Assembly: GCA_964423665.1 (NCBI GenBank)
Contig: CAYRFX010000004.1
Span: 1-63,972 of the forward strand
DNA length: 63,972 nt
Origin: HGM04593 sp964423665
GTDB lineage: Bacteria; Bacteroidota; Bacteroidia; Bacteroidales; Bacteroidaceae
Direction of reading: 5' to 3'
Below are positions 8,386-16,609 of the stretch, piece by piece. The translations under genes were made by a program, and so were the position numbers. Under the pieces are notes generated by a model, which saw only the letters and a program-made list of their open reading frames with translations, was not told where the DNA came from and did not search any database. Each line of letters opens with the position of its first letter. The first letter of the stretch is position 1.

Positions 8386-10047
8386 ATGAAGAGTGATATT
8401 CAAATAGCTCATGAAACAGAGCTGCAACGCATTGAGAATGTGGCTGCCCGCATGGGTATTGCTGCCGACGAACTCGAACATTATGGCAAGTATATTGCAA
8501 AACTGCCTCTCCACCTCATTGGCGAGCAAAGGAGCAAGCTTATTCTTGTTACAGCAATTACTGCAACCCGTGCCGGCATTGGAAAGACCACGGTTTCAAT
8601 AGGTCTTGCTCTTGGTCTTAACAAGATTGGCAAGAATGCGGTTGTTGCACTGCGTGAGCCCTCGCTCGGTCCTTGTTTCGGTATGAAGGGTGGTGCTGCC
8701 GGTGGCGGTTATGCACAGGTTCTTCCCATGGAGAAAATCAACCTCCACTTTACAGGTGATTTTCATGCCATAACATCGGCACACAATATGATTTCTGCTC
8801 TTCTCGATAATTATCTCTATCAGCATGCGAAAGAGGGCTTTGGTCTCAAGGAGATTCTGTGGCGTCGCGTGCTCGATGTGAACGACCGCTCTTTACGCTC
8901 GATAATCACAGGCGTGGGCCCTGCCACCAATGGTCTTGTGGAGCAGGCGGGTTTTGATATTACCCCCGCATCGGAGCTTATGGCTATCCTCTGCCTTGCC
9001 TCTGACGAGGAGGATTTGCGTCGTCGCATAGAAAATATCCTTTTGGGATACACATACGATGGTGCACCCTTCACTGTGAAAGATTTGGGCGTTGCCGGTT
9101 CTATAATGGTGCTTCTGAAAGATGCTATCCAGCCCAACCTGGTGCAGACAACAGAGAATACACCCGCGGTGGTCCACGGCGGTCCATTTGCCAATATTGC
9201 TCACGGTTGCAACTCGCAGCTGGCTACCAAGATGGCTCTTGCTCACAGTGAATATACAATTACCGAGGCGGGCTTCGGTGCCGACCTGGGTGCAGAGAAA
9301 TTCTACAATATCCTTTGCCGCAAGAGTGGCTTGCAGCCCGATGCAACAGTTATTGTTGCCACTGCGCAGGGCTTGAAGATGCACGGCGGCGTGGAACTCG
9401 ATAAGATTAAGGAACCCGATATGGACGGTTTGCGCAACGGTCTTGCCAACCTCGACCGCCACGTTGCCAACCTGCAGTCCTTCGGTCAGTCGGTGATTGT
9501 GGTATTCAACCGCTTTGCAACCGATACCGATGAGGAGATGGCTCTCCTTCGCGCTCATGTGGAGCAGGAGCTCGGCTTGCCTTTTGTTATCAACAATGCC
9601 TTTGCACAGGGTGGCGAGGGTGCTGTGGAGATGGCGCAGATTGTGGTTGATACCATCGCCAACAACCCCTCTAAGAAACTCGAATTTACATACAGCGACG
9701 AGGACGCCATTGCAACAAAAATCGAAAAGGTTGCCAAGAATATCTACGGAGCAGCATCGGTTACATTTGCAAAACCTGCCATGGATCGCATAAAGCTTGC
9801 CGAGAAACTTGGCATGTCGTCGTTCCCCGTGTGCATTGCAAAGACTCAGTTCTCGTTCAGTGCCGATGCCAAGCAGTATGGTGCCGTTAAGGGTTTCAAC
9901 CTGCAGATACGCGATGTTGTGCTCAACGCCGGTGCCGAGATGATTGTTGCCATTGCAGGCGATATTATCCGCATGCCCGGTTTGCCCAAAGACCCGCAGG
10001 CGAACCACATCGATTATATCAATGGTGAGATAGTAGGTCTCAGCTAA
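8386..10047 (+). CDS. fhs: formate-tetrahydrofolate ligase
   Basis: A 553-residue enzyme that makes 10-formyl-tetrahydrofolate from formate, ATP and tetrahydrofolate, feeding one-carbon units to purine and fMet synthesis. The ATP-binding loop reads TATRAGIGKTT (59-69), a variant of the usual PTPAGEGKTT with the GxGKTT core kept. The family segment REPSLGPCFGMKGGAAGGG follows at about residue 89, and FTGDFHAI at about 126. The length is typical. It is followed 11 bp later by rarA, so the two are probably co-transcribed. Codon choice is strongly biased, which suggests high expression. Confidence 0.95.
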   Translation: MKSDIQIAHETELQRIENVAARMGIAADELEHYGKYIAKLPLHLIGEQRSKLILVTAITATRAGIGKTTVSIGLALGLNKIGKNAVVALREPSLGPCFGMKGGAAGGGYAQVLPMEKINLHFTGDFHAITSAHNMISALLDNYLYQHAKEGFGLKEILWRRVLDVNDRSLRSIITGVGPATNGLVEQAGFDITPASELMAILCLASDEEDLRRRIENILLGYTYDGAPFTVKDLGVAGSIMVLLKDAIQPNLVQTTENTPAVVHGGPFANIAHGCNSQLATKMALAHSEYTITEAGFGADLGAEKFYNILCRKSGLQPDATVIVATAQGLKMHGGVELDKIKEPDMDGLRNGLANLDRHVANLQSFGQSVIVVFNRFATDTDEEMALLRAHVEQELGLPFVINNAFAQGGEGAVEMAQIVVDTIANNPSKKLEFTYSDEDAIATKIEKVAKNIYGAASVTFAKPAMDRIKLAEKLGMSSFPVCIAKTQFSFSADAKQYGAVKGFNLQIRDVVLNAGAEMIVAIAGDIIRMPGLPKDPQANHIDYINGEIVGLS

Positions 10048-10058
10048 TAAAAAAGGCT

Positions 10059-11339
10059 ATGGCACAACCACTTGCTGAACGTCTGCGCCCCACCTCCTTT
10101 GAGAATTATGTGGGGCAACAGCACCTCGTTGGCGAGGGGGCTGTGTTGCGCCGTATGATAGATTCCGGGCGCATCCTCTCGTTCATTATGTGGGGCCCTC
10201 CCGGCACGGGAAAAACAACCATAGCCAAGATTATAGCACATAAACTCAATCGCCCCTTCTACACCTTGAACGCAGTGTCGTCGGGTGTGAAGGAGGTGCG
10301 CGAGGTTATCGACAAGGCAAAGGGTTCTCCTCTTTTTTCGGGTGGCGGTGCCATTCTTTTCATAGATGAGATTCATCGCTTCAATAAGTCGCAGCAGGAT
10401 TCTCTGCTGAGTGCAGTTGAAACGGGTGTTGTAACGCTCATAGGCGCAACAACAGAGAACCCATCGTTCGAGGTTATACGCCCGCTCCTCTCCCGTTGCC
10501 AGCTCTATGTGCTCAAATCCCTCGAAAAAGAGGACTTGATGCAGTTGCTTAATTATGCAATAACCACCGATGAGGCTCTCAAAAAACGTGGCGTGCTGTT
10601 GCAGGAGACCGATGCTCTGCTGCGTTACAGCGGTGGCGATGCGCGCAAGTTACTCAATATTCTTGAACTTGTGGTGGAGGCCGATGCCGAATCTCCCGTT
10701 GTCATTACCGATGAAAAAGTGGTGCAGTGCTTGCAACAGAATCCTTTGGCATACGACAAGGATGGCGAGATGCACTATGATATTATATCGGCATTCATAA
10801 AATCCATTCGTGGCAGCGACCCCGACGCAGCACTATATTGGCTTGCCCGTATGATTGAGGGTGGCGAAGCACCCGAATTCATCGCTCGCCGCCTCATAAT
10901 ATCGGCATCGGAGGATGTGGGTCTTGCCAACCCCAATGCGCTGTTGCTTGCCAACGCCGCCTTTGATGCGGTGATGAAGATTGGCTGGCCCGAGGGGCGC
11001 ATTCCCCTTGCCGAGGCAACAGTCTATCTTGCCACCTCGCCCAAGAGCAATTCGGCATATATGGGTATAAACAGTGCGCTCGAGAAGGTGCGTGAGACGG
11101 GCAATCTGCCTGTTCCGCTTCATCTGCGCAACGCGCCCACCAAACTGATGCAGCAGCTCGGCTATGCCGATGGTTATAAATACAGCCACGACTATCCCCA
11201 CCACTTTGTGAAACAGCAGTTCCTTCCCACCGAAGGAAAGGATTTCTCTTTTTGGCAGCCGCAGGATAACCCGGCGGAGCAAAAGACCAAGGCCTGGATG
11301 AATTTCTGCTGGGGCGATGAGAGGAAATTTTCGAAATAA
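10059..11339 (+). CDS. rarA: replication-associated recombination protein A
   Basis: A 426-residue AAA+ ATPase of the RarA/MgsA/WRNIP1 family, which acts at stalled replication forks. The Walker A motif GPPGTGKTT is near residues 47-55, Walker B is ILFIDEIHRFN, and the sensor stretch LIGATTENPSFEV follows. The C-terminal tetramerisation part (LIISASEDVGLANPNAL) is complete. It has no DnaX-type zinc module. The stop codon lies within the left arm of a 20-bp perfect inverted repeat that probably terminates the fhs-rarA transcript. Confidence 0.93.
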   Translation: MAQPLAERLRPTSFENYVGQQHLVGEGAVLRRMIDSGRILSFIMWGPPGTGKTTIAKIIAHKLNRPFYTLNAVSSGVKEVREVIDKAKGSPLFSGGGAILFIDEIHRFNKSQQDSLLSAVETGVVTLIGATTENPSFEVIRPLLSRCQLYVLKSLEKEDLMQLLNYAITTDEALKKRGVLLQETDALLRYSGGDARKLLNILELVVEADAESPVVITDEKVVQCLQQNPLAYDKDGEMHYDIISAFIKSIRGSDPDAALYWLARMIEGGEAPEFIARRLIISASEDVGLANPNALLLANAAFDAVMKIGWPEGRIPLAEATVYLATSPKSNSAYMGINSALEKVRETGNLPVPLHLRNAPTKLMQQLGYADGYKYSHDYPHHFVKQQFLPTEGKDFSFWQPQDNPAEQKTKAWMNFCWGDERKFSK

Positions 11340-11374
11340 ATATGGCAACCATGCGGTTGCCATATTTATTTCGA
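11331..11374. terminator. terminator overlapping the end of rarA
   Basis: A perfect 20-bp stem with loop ATGC; the rarA stop codon is inside the left arm. There is no U-tract after the right arm on the plus strand (AAAAGC follows), so it is an efficient hairpin but an untypical intrinsic terminator. Confidence 0.55.
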
Positions 11375-11402
11375 AAAAGCGGTTATCTGGCTTGTCATTT
11401 TG

Positions 11403-11519
11403 TTGTCTCCTCGGGTTTGCAACCCGAGGAAATTGAGGCAGGGATTTGTAATCCCTTAATTATTGCGGGTCTAAGACCCTAATATTCTTATACATCGGAT
11501 AACATATCCGATGAGACAA
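11403..11519. repeat. multi-hairpin element bounded by TTGTCTC/GAGACAA
   Basis: Four perfect palindromes with unrelated sequences stand in a row: 11409-11429 (9-bp arms), 11441-11455 (6-bp arms), 11467-11479 (6-bp arms) and 11494-11512 (8-bp arms), each with a 1-3 nt loop. The block is bounded by a 7-bp inverted repeat, TTGTCTC at 11403-11409 and GAGACAA at 11513-11519. It may be a REP-like element mobilised in trans by an IS200-type (RAYT) transposase, but none is in the window. Confidence 0.6.
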
Positions 11520-11533
11520 AGACTATATACAAC

Positions 11534-11580
11534 TCCGCCCCTAAGTTAGGGGAGGTACCGGCAAGCCGTAGGAGGGGCTG
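11534..11580. repeat. dispersed CCCCTAAGTTAGGGG element, copy 1
   Basis: A palindrome CCCCTAA-G-TTAGGGG with a trailing GGCAAGCC-type stem and GGAGGGGCTG. A close relative lies at 51978-52018 after ilvD. This is a dispersed intergenic repeat; it codes for nothing visible. Confidence 0.6.
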
Positions 11581-11790
11581 GCAGACAATTCTTTTTTACA
11601 GCACCTTTGTGGAACAATGTAGTTTTTATATTAAATAGTGGTAAAATAGCAACCTTATTAATAAAATCAGTTACTATCTTAGCAAAAACTAAAAAATACT
11701 TGCTGCAACGCTCGTTTTATAAATATGTGCCCACAAATACAGTGCCTTGAAAAATGCGAATAAATATTAACGTATTTCAAATTTTTGCAC

Positions 11791-12043
11791 TATTTTTGTG
11801 TGGTCGCGGGGTGCAAATCCCGTGAAGACATATTTTTAGAGCGTTTTGCGTTTATCCTTGATTTGAAATCTGGACAATTTCAACCTATTTGGATAATGGG
11901 CAAGGTGCTCACGTCAATGTTATATACTCACCCACCGGGTGAACTATATATCGTTTGGCGTGGGCTATTGTTTATTACAAGTAGGTGGGCAGTCCAGAGC
12001 CTCAAATCAGTAATAGCAATAGTTCCCACGCTTCTTTTTTTTT
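11791..12043 (+). ncRNA. candidate structured RNA of about 240 nt
   Basis: TATTTTTG at 11791-11798 is an exact -7 box, so transcription would start near 11805. The 5' end folds as CGGG-loop-CCCG. At 11921-11950 a hairpin pairs TCACCC with GGGTGA and TATATA with TATATA. The 3' end is a long stem-loop, 11958-12031 (GCGTGGG/CCCACGC, CTATTG/CAATAG, TATTAC/GTAATA), followed by TTCTTTTTTTTT, a strong intrinsic terminator. The loop GGTGGG could also pair with CCCACC in the middle hairpin. I do not recognise the family; it is not tmRNA, RNase P or SRP RNA, whose core motifs are absent. No -33 box is clear. Confidence 0.5.
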
Positions 12044-12088
12044 GTTAATACCCTGTCTGGGAATTGGGGGGGAGAAATATTTTGTACA

Positions 12089-12532
12089 ATGAAAAGTTAT
12101 CTTATTCCAGAGGAACTATTTGAAAAAGACTTCAAAAAATTTACGGGATTTTATGATTATCACGTAAAAAATAAAGTAATTCCATTATCATTAAATGAAA
12201 TTCAAGGTCTAGGGGTTAATTTAAAAATTAAAACACCTATTGATATTCAGCAATTAACCGACAATCTTCTAACAATCAATACTATATATTTTTCTTCTTC
12301 GAAAAAGAAAGAAAATGTCAAAAACTTAATGTGGACAATTAGATGTTTAACAGCCCATCCAGAGAATATTTCTGAGTTTATTTGTGAAGATACTAAGTGC
12401 TACAAAATATATTGTACAAGAAAAAACAACGGAGTCAAACAAGAAACAATGAAAGGTATTATTGCGTGTGACAAATGGAATGAATTTATAAATAATATAA
12501 CAACGAAAATTATTGAAAATGAAAACAATTAA
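12089..12532 (+). CDS. unknown AT-rich protein with a possible HEPN-like motif
   Basis: A 147-residue soluble protein, not recognised with certainty. Base composition is clearly more AT-rich than the neighbours, which suggests recent acquisition. The middle holds a predicted helix ending in IRCLTAHPENI: Arg and His are four residues apart, as in the R-x4-6-H site of HEPN ribonucleases, and the length and the C-terminal WNEFINNI pattern also fit some small HEPN proteins. The usual Asn after the Arg is missing, so this is only a hint. Its last codons overlap the start of the next gene, so the pair is probably translated together. Confidence 0.55.
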   Translation: MKSYLIPEELFEKDFKKFTGFYDYHVKNKVIPLSLNEIQGLGVNLKIKTPIDIQQLTDNLLTINTIYFSSSKKKENVKNLMWTIRCLTAHPENISEFICEDTKCYKIYCTRKNNGVKQETMKGIIACDKWNEFINNITTKIIENENN

Positions 12533-14063
12533 AACATTATTAATTACAACGTTAATGCTATTGTGCAGCACAGTAGCAACAGCCCAATACTTTGTCGATG
12601 GAATTTATTACAAGGTTACCGATGCAAATGCAAAAACAGTTGCGGTAACTTATAGAGGAACTTCTTATAGTGACTACTCCAATGAGTATAGTGGCAATGT
12701 GGTAATACCCGAGAGTGTTACCTATAATGGAACTACTTACAGCGTAACAAGCATAAGATATGAGGCGTTCAGAGGTTGCAGCGGTCTCAAAAGCGTAACA
12801 ATCCCCAACAGCGTTACCAGCATAGGAGAATATGCGTTTTATAAATGCTCCGGTCTCACCAGCATTGAGATTCCCAATAGCGTTACAAGCATTGGCAATT
12901 ATGCGTTCCGTGATTGCATCAGTCTCACGAGCGTTACAATCGGTAATAGCGTTACCAGCATAGGAAGCAGTGCGTTCAGTGGCACTGCTTGGTACAGCAA
13001 ACAAGCCGTTGGCGTTGTATATGCAGGTAAGGTACTTTATAAATACAAAGGTACAATGCCTAATAATACATCAATCATAGTAAAAGAAGGCACATTGAGT
13101 ATCGCTGATTATGCGTTCTTTTCTTGCGACGGTCTCACTAGCATTGAAATCCCCAACAGCGTTACCAGCATAGGCTCTTGGGCGTTCCGTAGTTGCACCG
13201 GCCTCACCAGCATTGAGATTCCCAACAGCGTTACCAGCATAGGAGAATATGCGTTCTGTGGTTGCAGCGGTCTCAAAAGCGTTGAGATCCCTAATAGCGT
13301 AACAAGCATAGGAGAATATGCGTTCTATGGTACAGCTTGGTACAAGAATCAACCCGATGGCATTGTATATGCAGGTAAGGTACTTTATAGTTACAAGGGC
13401 ACAATGCCGGATAACACATCTATCACCATTAAAGAGGGCACATCGAGAATAGTAGAATATGCGTTCGAGAATTGCACCGGTCTCACCAGCATTGAGATTC
13501 CCAATAGCGTTACAAGCATTGGACGTTATGCGTTCTATGGTTGCCGCGGTCTCACGAGCGTTGAATTCAATGCTGAGAATTGTACAAGTATGGGTTCAGG
13601 GGTTGATTTGGTGTTTGAGGGTTGTACCGCTTTGTCAACAGTAACAATCGGCAGCAATGTAAAAAACATTCCTTCTTGTGCGTTCTATAATTGCACCGGT
13701 CTCACCAGCGTTACAATCCTTAATAGCGTTACCAGCATAGGAGAATATGCGTTTTATAAATGCTCCGGTCTCACTGAAATATATTCAATGACAGAAACCC
13801 CGGCAACAATTTGTTATATTACATTTGATAACTATACCGCCACCCTCTATGTGCCAATTGGTGCCAAAGAGGCATATCAAACAGCCGATTATTGGAAGAA
13901 ATTTACCAACATTGTTGAAATGGATTTCACCGGCATAGAAGATATTCCCGCCGATGATGCTGTGCGTGGTGGTAAGGATGTTTACTACGACCTCAATGGT
14001 CGCGTGGTGAATAACCCCACAAAGGGTATTTACATAAAGAATGGTAAGAAGGTGGTGCTTTAA
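12519..14063 (+). CDS. BspA-type leucine-rich repeat protein, T9SS cargo
   Basis: A 514-residue secreted protein. Signal peptide about 1-23 (ends VATAQ). Then about a dozen repeats of roughly 23 residues with the TpLRR/BspA pattern SVEIPNSVTSIGEYAFYGCSG. Two longer inserts (beginning GTAWY and ending near KEGT) break the array at similar points. The end (YDLNGRVVN...KGIYIKNGKK) is a type A T9SS sorting tail, so the protein should cross the outer membrane by type IX secretion and be anchored or released. BspA-like proteins bind host matrix or other bacteria. The start ATG lies inside the previous gene; a TTG 6 bp earlier is less likely. The repeats are nearly identical in DNA and open to slippage. 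Confidence 0.88.
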   Translation: MKTIKTLLITTLMLLCSTVATAQYFVDGIYYKVTDANAKTVAVTYRGTSYSDYSNEYSGNVVIPESVTYNGTTYSVTSIRYEAFRGCSGLKSVTIPNSVTSIGEYAFYKCSGLTSIEIPNSVTSIGNYAFRDCISLTSVTIGNSVTSIGSSAFSGTAWYSKQAVGVVYAGKVLYKYKGTMPNNTSIIVKEGTLSIADYAFFSCDGLTSIEIPNSVTSIGSWAFRSCTGLTSIEIPNSVTSIGEYAFCGCSGLKSVEIPNSVTSIGEYAFYGTAWYKNQPDGIVYAGKVLYSYKGTMPDNTSITIKEGTSRIVEYAFENCTGLTSIEIPNSVTSIGRYAFYGCRGLTSVEFNAENCTSMGSGVDLVFEGCTALSTVTIGSNVKNIPSCAFYNCTGLTSVTILNSVTSIGEYAFYKCSGLTEIYSMTETPATICYITFDNYTATLYVPIGAKEAYQTADYWKKFTNIVEMDFTGIEDIPADDAVRGGKDVYYDLNGRVVNNPTKGIYIKNGKKVVL

Positions 14064-14086
14064 GAAAAAAGTTTAATTTATGAAAT

Positions 14087-14119
14087 GAGGGTGCTCCAAT
14101 AGTAAAATGGGGCACCCTC
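14087..14119. terminator. terminator after the BspA-type gene
   Basis: An 11-bp stem (GAGGGTGCTCC with GGGGCACCCTC, one G-T pair) followed by TTCTTCCTTCT. It sits between the LRR gene and the convergent M56-TonB gene. Confidence 0.65.
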
Positions 14120-14150
14120 TTCTTCCTTCTACGTTATGACTATAATTTAC

Positions 14151-16196
14151 CTATCCTTTCTTTGAAAAGGTGAGTGTGAGGCTGGGTCTTGTGCGCACAG
14201 GCTTGCCGTCCTGCATCGCGGGTTTCCATTGCTTATGGGTGTTGTATATGAGCCTTAAAGCCTCGCTATCTACAAAGTTGTTGCCCGAGCTCTTTGTTAC
14301 CTTTGCAAAGGTGATGCTGCCGTCGGTCTCCACATTGAATTCAATGGTAACGCTTCCTTCGGTGAGCCCGCTTTCAATCACTGCTTTTGTGCTGCCCAGT
14401 TGCAGGTCGCGGGTGTCTCCTTTGAATTCTGCAGGTCGGGTGTATGCAACATCTTTGGTCTCTTCCTGCTTAATTCCCACATTAAATTGGTATTGCTTAG
14501 GGTTCTGCTCTTTTGCATAAGCGGTTGCGGTGGTTACGGGCATTATAAAGGGTGTATCACTTTTTTTCACTGCAATGATGATGGCACCATTCTTGCCCTT
14601 CTCGCCATATAGTTTTGTGGCAGCATCTTCTTCCAGTACATTTATACTTTCAATATCCTCTTCCTTTATATTGTTGATAATGTCGGCATTGCCCTCGTAT
14701 ATATCACCGTTGATTACAAGCAGGGGTGATTCTTTGTTTAGCAACAACGTGTTGTCGTTTGTTTTTGGTTGTGGTGTGCCTTGCAGGCGAAAGGTTATGG
14801 GCAGGGTGTATTTAACAGCAACTGCTTTGCCGCTCTGCTTGCCGGGTGTCCAGCGGGGCATGCTCTCCACCACGCGCACGCTCTCTTTGTCTAATGCTGC
14901 GTCACCGCTGCTCTTTTCTACGCGGGCATCTTTTACTTTGCCGCTGCTGTCGATGACAAAACTTACAAAGCATTTGCCTTGTGTGCCGGCATCGCGCGCC
15001 TCCTGTGGGTAGATGATGCTGTTGCGCAGGAATGTCATCAGTCCGTTTGTGCCGCCGGGGAATTGTGGCATCTCTTCCACCACCATATAGACAAAGGCTG
15101 TGTCACTTGGCTGTGTGTGCTTAACCTCGCCCACGGCAAGAACTTCTCTTTTGTCGGGCGCGGGTGGGGTGACAGGGCTGTTCTCGGTTTCCTTCCCGGC
15201 AACAAAGGTTGTGCTTTCTTTGCTGTTTTCAATAAATTCTGTAACTTTGCCATCGCTTGCAGGCAGGGTGGCATTAACACTCTCGGGCTGCGAAAAGAGC
15301 AGCGCGGCAATTGCTGCCGCAGGGAGCAGGTACAGTGCTTTTGCACCTCTCCATCGGTTTGATTTTTTCTTACACATCATAGTGATACGTTTAATGGTTG
15401 AACTGTGATTAAAGCTGTTGGCAATAGAGTAGAGCCTTGCGCCAACGGCTTTTTTTATTATCATTTGCTGGTATCGTTCTACATTGGTTCCGCTGTTTAT
15501 GACAGCCTCGTCGGCCTCATATTCGTGTATGTTCTTTATGCAGTATTTGGTAAACCACGCCATTGGGTTGAACCACTGCAATAGTATAAGAAGGTCTATA
15601 AAGATTATATCCATTGAGTGGAGTGAGCGTGCGTGGGCAGCCTCGTGGGTGATAATCTCGCGCCCGCTCTCCCGTAGGTCGGTTCTGTTTATGACCACAT
15701 AGCGGAACCAACTGAACGGCTTTATCTCATCTTCTTCTCTCACCCGCAGGTTTATCTTCTCGGTTGTGTATTCCCGCGCAGGCGTGGGAGTGCCTCGCCT
15801 GATGATTCTTGCAAGCCCTGTGTACATAAATACAAGGCGCACAAGCAGCACAATGACTCCCGCAAAGTATATTGCAACAACGATGCTGCTCCACTCGATG
15901 GCGGTGGCGGGTTCTGCTGGTGTTGTTTGTGCCATTGCGAGTATCTCGGTGCTTGCAACCTCTATGCCTGTTTCGCCTGCGGCTATGGTTACGGGTTCTT
16001 CGATGAAAAGGCGCGAGAAGGGTGTCTCTATACCTAAATTCACAAATGGCAGGGCGAGCGAGAGGACTATAACCGCAAGCAGTGTAAAACGGTTGAGCTT
16101 GTGGTAGGTTTCCTGCTGCATAAGCGCTACAAAGAGTGCCACGAAAACCGTGAGCAGCGTGGCCGATTTAAGTATATATATAAGGAGTGCTTCCAT
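14151..16196 (-). CDS. BlaR1/M56 metallopeptidase fused to TonB domains
   Basis: A 681-residue membrane protein. The N-terminal third has helices near 5-25, 35-55 and 105-128, then the M56 zinc site HEAAH (184-188) with the third ligand in HEYEADE (224-230). A further membrane segment lies at about 287-302. Outside it follow a TonB C-terminal domain (about 370-472), a short piece like the plug of TonB-dependent receptors (PLLVINGDIY to GKNGAIII, 491-541) and a second TonB C-terminal domain (about 580-681). M56 proteins sense a signal and cleave the paired BlaI repressor. The TonB parts suggest contact with the outer membrane or with receptors. It lies 32 bp after the BlaI-type gene. The ligand is unknown. 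Confidence 0.85.
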   Translation of the reverse strand: MEALLIYILKSATLLTVFVALFVALMQQETYHKLNRFTLLAVIVLSLALPFVNLGIETPFSRLFIEEPVTIAAGETGIEVASTEILAMAQTTPAEPATAIEWSSIVVAIYFAGVIVLLVRLVFMYTGLARIIRRGTPTPAREYTTEKINLRVREEDEIKPFSWFRYVVINRTDLRESGREIITHEAAHARSLHSMDIIFIDLLILLQWFNPMAWFTKYCIKNIHEYEADEAVINSGTNVERYQQMIIKKAVGARLYSIANSFNHSSTIKRITMMCKKKSNRWRGAKALYLLPAAAIAALLFSQPESVNATLPASDGKVTEFIENSKESTTFVAGKETENSPVTPPAPDKREVLAVGEVKHTQPSDTAFVYMVVEEMPQFPGGTNGLMTFLRNSIIYPQEARDAGTQGKCFVSFVIDSSGKVKDARVEKSSGDAALDKESVRVVESMPRWTPGKQSGKAVAVKYTLPITFRLQGTPQPKTNDNTLLLNKESPLLVINGDIYEGNADIINNIKEEDIESINVLEEDAATKLYGEKGKNGAIIIAVKKSDTPFIMPVTTATAYAKEQNPKQYQFNVGIKQEETKDVAYTRPAEFKGDTRDLQLGSTKAVIESGLTEGSVTIEFNVETDGSITFAKVTKSSGNNFVDSEALRLIYNTHKQWKPAMQDGKPVRTRPSLTLTFSKKG

Positions 16197-16228
16197 GGCG
16201 GGTGGTCTTGGGTGGTTGGGTATGGTCT

Positions 16229-16591
16229 TTATTTCTGTTTTTTTACCTTTTCAATGAGCTCGGTGAGTTCTTCGAGCGAAATTTTCTCCTCCTCCACAAG
16301 CGACGACACGGCACCCAAGTAAGAATTTTTGAAATATTGGCTCACAATATCCTTCAAACTTTTTCTGCCATATTCGTTTTTACTCACGGCGGCATAGTAT
16401 TGGTAGGTGTTGCCGTATGCCTTGTGGGCTATGTATCCTTTCTCTTCGAGCCCGCGTACAATGGTCGATAGGGTGTTTATGTGGGGCTTGGGCTCGTCGA
16501 AAAACGGTATAAGCTCTTTCACGAACAGGGGGCCTTTTGCCCAGAAGATATTCATTATCTCTTCCTCTCTTTTTGTCAATCCTTTATTCAT
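16229..16591 (-). CDS. BlaI/MecI-family transcriptional repressor
   Basis: A 120-residue winged-helix repressor. LTKREEEIMNIFWAKGPLFV starts the DNA-binding domain, and INTLSTIVRGLEEKGYI is the recognition helix and following strand. The C-terminal half (YFKNSYLGAVSSLVEEEKIS) is the dimerisation region. Such repressors are cut by the paired M56 protease, which lies directly downstream. Three inverted repeats AACTA-N7-TAGTT begin 19 bp upstream of the ATG and are very likely its operators, so the pair should be autoregulated. Beta-lactam resistance is not implied; no beta-lactamase is in the window. Confidence 0.9.
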   Translation of the reverse strand: MNKGLTKREEEIMNIFWAKGPLFVKELIPFFDEPKPHINTLSTIVRGLEEKGYIAHKAYGNTYQYYAAVSKNEYGRKSLKDIVSQYFKNSYLGAVSSLVEEEKISLEELTELIEKVKKQK

Positions 16592-16609
16592 AATACAGGT
16601 GTTTTGGTC

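Larger units (their letters stand above)
11340..12088. other. gene-free 749-bp region holding a palindrome array and a candidate RNA
   Basis: It holds, in order: the rarA end hairpin, a bounded array of four palindromes, a CCCCTAAGTTAGGGG repeat, an AT-rich stretch, and a candidate structured RNA with its own terminator. An 87-codon open frame across the RNA uses a TTG start and resembles no protein; I do not count it. Confidence 0.6.

Noticed and set aside
8893..10008. 371-codon antisense frame inside fhs
   Set aside because: A shadow of biased codon use in a highly expressed gene; Cys/His-rich product without family features.
11805..11825. tRNA gene suggested by a T-arm-like CGGGGTGCAAATCCCG
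   Set aside because: No acceptor, D or anticodon arms upstream; the element is at the 5' end of the candidate RNA.
11785..12048. 87-codon open frame on the plus strand
   Set aside because: TTG start, no family resemblance, and it covers a region that folds into an RNA with its own terminator.
16229..16591. Beta-lactam resistance operon (BlaI/BlaR1)
   Set aside because: The M56 protein has TonB domains in place of a penicillin-binding sensor domain, and no beta-lactamase or PBP2a gene is present.
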